DNA of 64,000 nucleotides from Ascaris suum (lineage: Eukaryota; Nematoda; Chromadorea; Rhabditida; Ascarididae): positions 4,600,501 to 4,664,500 of the forward strand of contig CM024185.1 of the NCBI GenBank assembly GCA_013433145.1, in the 5' to 3' direction. A program made the translations under genes and the position numbers. Shown here piece by piece: positions 51,001 to 64,000 of the stretch. The notes beneath the pieces were generated by a model that was not told the origin of the DNA, ran no database searches, and saw only the letters and a list, made by a program, of their open reading frames with translations. Numbering within the stretch: position 1 is the first letter of the stretch; each line of letters starts with the position of its first letter.

Positions 51001-53230
51001 AAGGTTTTGGACAAAAAGTTAGCTAATTTTGCTTTGTTGATGATCTGATGCCACTGCTGATGGTTATATGCCTTGATTTATTCATCTAAGGTTGTAAACT
51101 TGATACTGAAGTTCAGCAACTTAGCGTTTTGAGTGCTTGTTAAGCGCGGATTTAATTTCAGTGCTGGGCACGATCGCCGGTTGCCTTTTTCCTTTGTGGC
51201 CAATGTGGCTACGTCAAGGTGTCTACTATTTGTCGCTGGTCGGTCTTGGATGCTTTGGCTTACTTATTGGTGTTGCTATCGGTCGGTTATTACATAAAAT
51301 TTTTGGCTTTATTAGTAATGCTTTATGAGAACGGCTTTCCCTGTTATCATTTGAATTTTACTTTCACTTATTACTTAGGCAGTGGCTGAAATAATAACTT
51401 CGTTTTAAAGGACTCAATGGTCACAATAGCAGTAATAGAGTAGATTTGTTTTCGAACTTTTTCACATTTTTAGAGAGGCCATTCTGTCTTTTCTTGTTTC
51501 CACTTTGGTGTAGCGAGCTTAACAAAGGCTATTTCATGAATAAAACAAAAGTGGATTTTTCAGTTTCTTCGATTTTATTTTTTCACCAGTTTTCTCCTTT
51601 TGAAAGGGACGTTTATAGCTGTTAATATTTAAAAAGGAAGAGAAGAGAACGAAGGTTTATTGATGAAGTGAATTGTTTGCTTCAGCACGTACGATACTGT
51701 TTGCTATCATATGGGCGACTACAATGGGCAGGCATAGACTTTGGTTGTTGCCTAATCTAACTGAGGATTGTGGCTTCTTCGAATCGTTCCAGCCGTGGTA
51801 TACGTATGAATATTGCCCTAACGGAGTGAGTGCAACTGGAAAAAAGAGGAAAAAGCCTGAGGATAAGAAAAAAAGTGGTAATGTTATTCGGTTTATTGTT
51901 TGTCATATCAATGCGTGCCCATCTTTGTTTGCTTCATATTGTCATACTTTTATATTATATATTTCGTCTATTGTTTCATGCACGTTTTCAACAACTCAAA
52001 GTCCTTGCAACGCGTTCCACTTACTAAATACCAGTGACATATGAAACTTAAGAGATGATTGCTGTTTAGGTGGGGGAAATATCAGTGTAATTGTGAAATT
52101 AAAGCGATCACTATCGCTCTCACCTGTTTGAATTGCCGCTCGACGATTGTCTTCTACATATTTCGGCCGGATCGCATATCTCATTTATCACATCTGATAG
52201 TTTTTGGTGTCCGTCAATTAAAACCGGATGAAACCTAGCGCCTAAAGCAGTTTCAGTTTGGAGTACCATTGAAGTATAACAATGCCTCATTGTCCTTGCT
52301 TGAGTCTGATGAAATGTCATGTCTTCCCATTCCCCCCCCCCCCCCCTTTTGGACCTCCATTTATCGAAGTTCGTCCATGGCAAAGTGCACCAACTCTGTA
52401 TCGGATATAATTTAGCGAACATATTTCTTGTACCAGAGCATTGCTTATGAGATATTAATCTGATCCTTTTTTAGAAGAAGACAGCGACAAAAAGACAGAA
52501 AATGAGGAAGACAGAAAGGAGGAGAAAGAACAGAGATCGGAAGCGGAATCATCAAGTGACAAAACTAAAAGTCGTCGCAGGAAGGAGGAGCGTGGCGACG
52601 AGAGCGCTGAGTCGGAGGAGGGATCCGCGTCTGAAGCGGATGAGGATGAAGAGGAAAGCAGCCAGGTAGGGATTTGTTAGGTTGTTTAGTAGGTAAAATG
52701 TTTGTTTTTGTTTACTGGGTATATGTTCAATTCCCGCCTTGAGTTTCCTTTGCTCATGATAATATTGCTTGAGAATATTAGTTCTTGAATTTCACGAATC
52801 TCACTATATGCAATGATTCATTAATTTTGATGATTTCTTGGAATGTATGACTGTGAGTTGGAAAATGTTACGGTTGATGGTTGCAGTACTGAAAGTCCTG
52901 TGGCAAAACCTTTTAATTATCAGTATCCTCGGTTGTCATTTGTCTTGGTTTATTGAGTGGAATCTATCCGTCTTACCAGCCTAGGGCTTTAGTTTTTGTT
53001 GTCTATAAGACGGCGTTGTAAATTAACATCTACTTGTCCGTATACAAAATGACCTGGAGTAACCAATGATTAGGAGCGCTCTTCCTTAGTTGCAGGTAAG
53101 CGGAATATCGGAAGAAGGTAGTGGAGAGGGGGGCGGTGACAAGAAGGAATCAGAACATGCAACGAAGGTGCGTCAGCGTCGGAGAGCGCGTAGAACGAAC
53201 GACGATTTTGTGTTGGTCGACAAGCAATGA
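48064..53230 (+). CDS. SEC62: Translocation protein SEC62
   Basis: ER membrane subunit that works with Sec61 and Sec63 in post-translational protein import, and in other species as an ER-phagy receptor. Exons 48064-48105, 48738-48846, 48992-49161, 49694-49870, 50624-50759, 51162-51281, 51686-51877, 52475-52665 and 53096-53230 join in phase to 423 residues (human 399). Residues 1-14 are the basic start MSDRRRGGRRK. The cytosolic domain holds ARFVRFNCPTKTTMFEGNEV and GSKAVDILYESKKYG, followed by a K/E-rich linker (about 105-170). VYVWIFDPTP leads into TM1 (about 205-226, with CLFPLWPMWLRQGVYYLS after it), TM2 follows, then GRHRLWLLPNLTEDCGF and WYTYEY as in animal SEC62. The tail is acidic/basic and low-complexity, ending NDDFVLVDKQ. 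All junctions are GT-AG; exon 4's acceptor (TTTTTGAAG) is unusual, but the one candidate upstream (49632) gives a stop. Confidence 0.97.
52332..52346. repeat. 15-C run in SEC62 intron 7
   Basis: Fifteen consecutive C within the intron 51878-52474. Confidence 0.95.
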
Positions 53231-53266
53231 TTCATTGACGCGTTATCGTTATCGGCGGGCCTGCGA

Positions 53267-53272
53267 AATAAA
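53267..53272 (+). terminator. Poly(A) signal AATAAA of SEC62
   Basis: An AATAAA hexamer lies 37 bases after the SEC62 stop (TGA 53228-53230). Confidence 0.6.
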
Positions 53273-57894
<4,622 letters not shown>

Positions 57895-58127
57895 AATTGT
57901 AAACGATTTACATGGATCAGAAATAAGTTTTTTAATGTAAGAAAAGACCAGGAAATTTTTTTTCAGTGGATCTATTTTCGGCAAAGAATAAAACGTAATA
58001 ATGCACTGTTTCAGTTGCAACAATCTGAGTATATGCTCATACCTTTATGTCTAATTATTTCTATCGTAATGAGACATAAGAAACAACTAAAATATACATC
58101 AATAAATCGGTAATATTTATGAAGACG

Positions 58128-64000
<5,873 letters not shown>

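Overview
The window reads as nuclear DNA of a nematode. Two of its genes are seven-transmembrane chemoreceptors of nematode-expanded families (one Str-type, one Sra/Srab-type). Genes are split by many introns with TTTTCAG-like 3' splice sites, and several start codons lie a few bases after such a site with no upstream coding exon, as expected for spliced-leader trans-splicing. Most of the DNA is very AT-rich and full of short A and T runs. I cannot name the species; relatively long introns and strong AT bias argue against a compact Caenorhabditis-type genome.

Layout. About 2.0-6.2 kb, plus strand: a complete five-exon Str-superfamily receptor. About 6.2-20.2 kb: AT-rich DNA with a few exon-like islands (12.0-14.7, 15.8 and 16.5-17.0 kb) and a decayed LINE reverse-transcriptase fragment on the minus strand (17.8-18.7 kb). 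About 20.3-25.5 kb, plus: an organic solute transporter alpha (OSTA-type) gene. About 25.5-33.4 kb: mostly empty. About 33.4-39.5 kb, minus: a complete seven-exon Sra/Srab-type receptor with an unusually long C-terminal tail. About 39.5-46.4 kb: AT-rich, with simple repeats, a 58-59 bp triplication and an inverted-repeat element. About 46.4-55.8 kb: a block with clearly more balanced base composition that holds SEC62 (48.06-53.23 kb, nine exons, plus). About 58.1-64.0 kb, minus: the 3' seven exons of a TesB/ACOT8-type acyl-CoA thioesterase homologue whose 5' end lies beyond the window.

The five solid genes do not form a pathway: two sensory receptors, one bile-acid/steroid-transporter-like membrane protein, one ER translocon subunit and one thioesterase-fold protein. 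Each exon chain was built by hand; splice phases were checked and close to full-length products. Most striking are the thioesterase homologue, which seems to have lost all three catalytic positions; a possible LC3-interacting motif at the very end of SEC62; a six-copy tandem array of 3'-splice-site-like 24-mers directly before a real exon in the OSTA gene; a possible 11-nt micro-exon in the same gene; and a tRNA-like element and an opposite-strand exon-like frame inside thioesterase introns.
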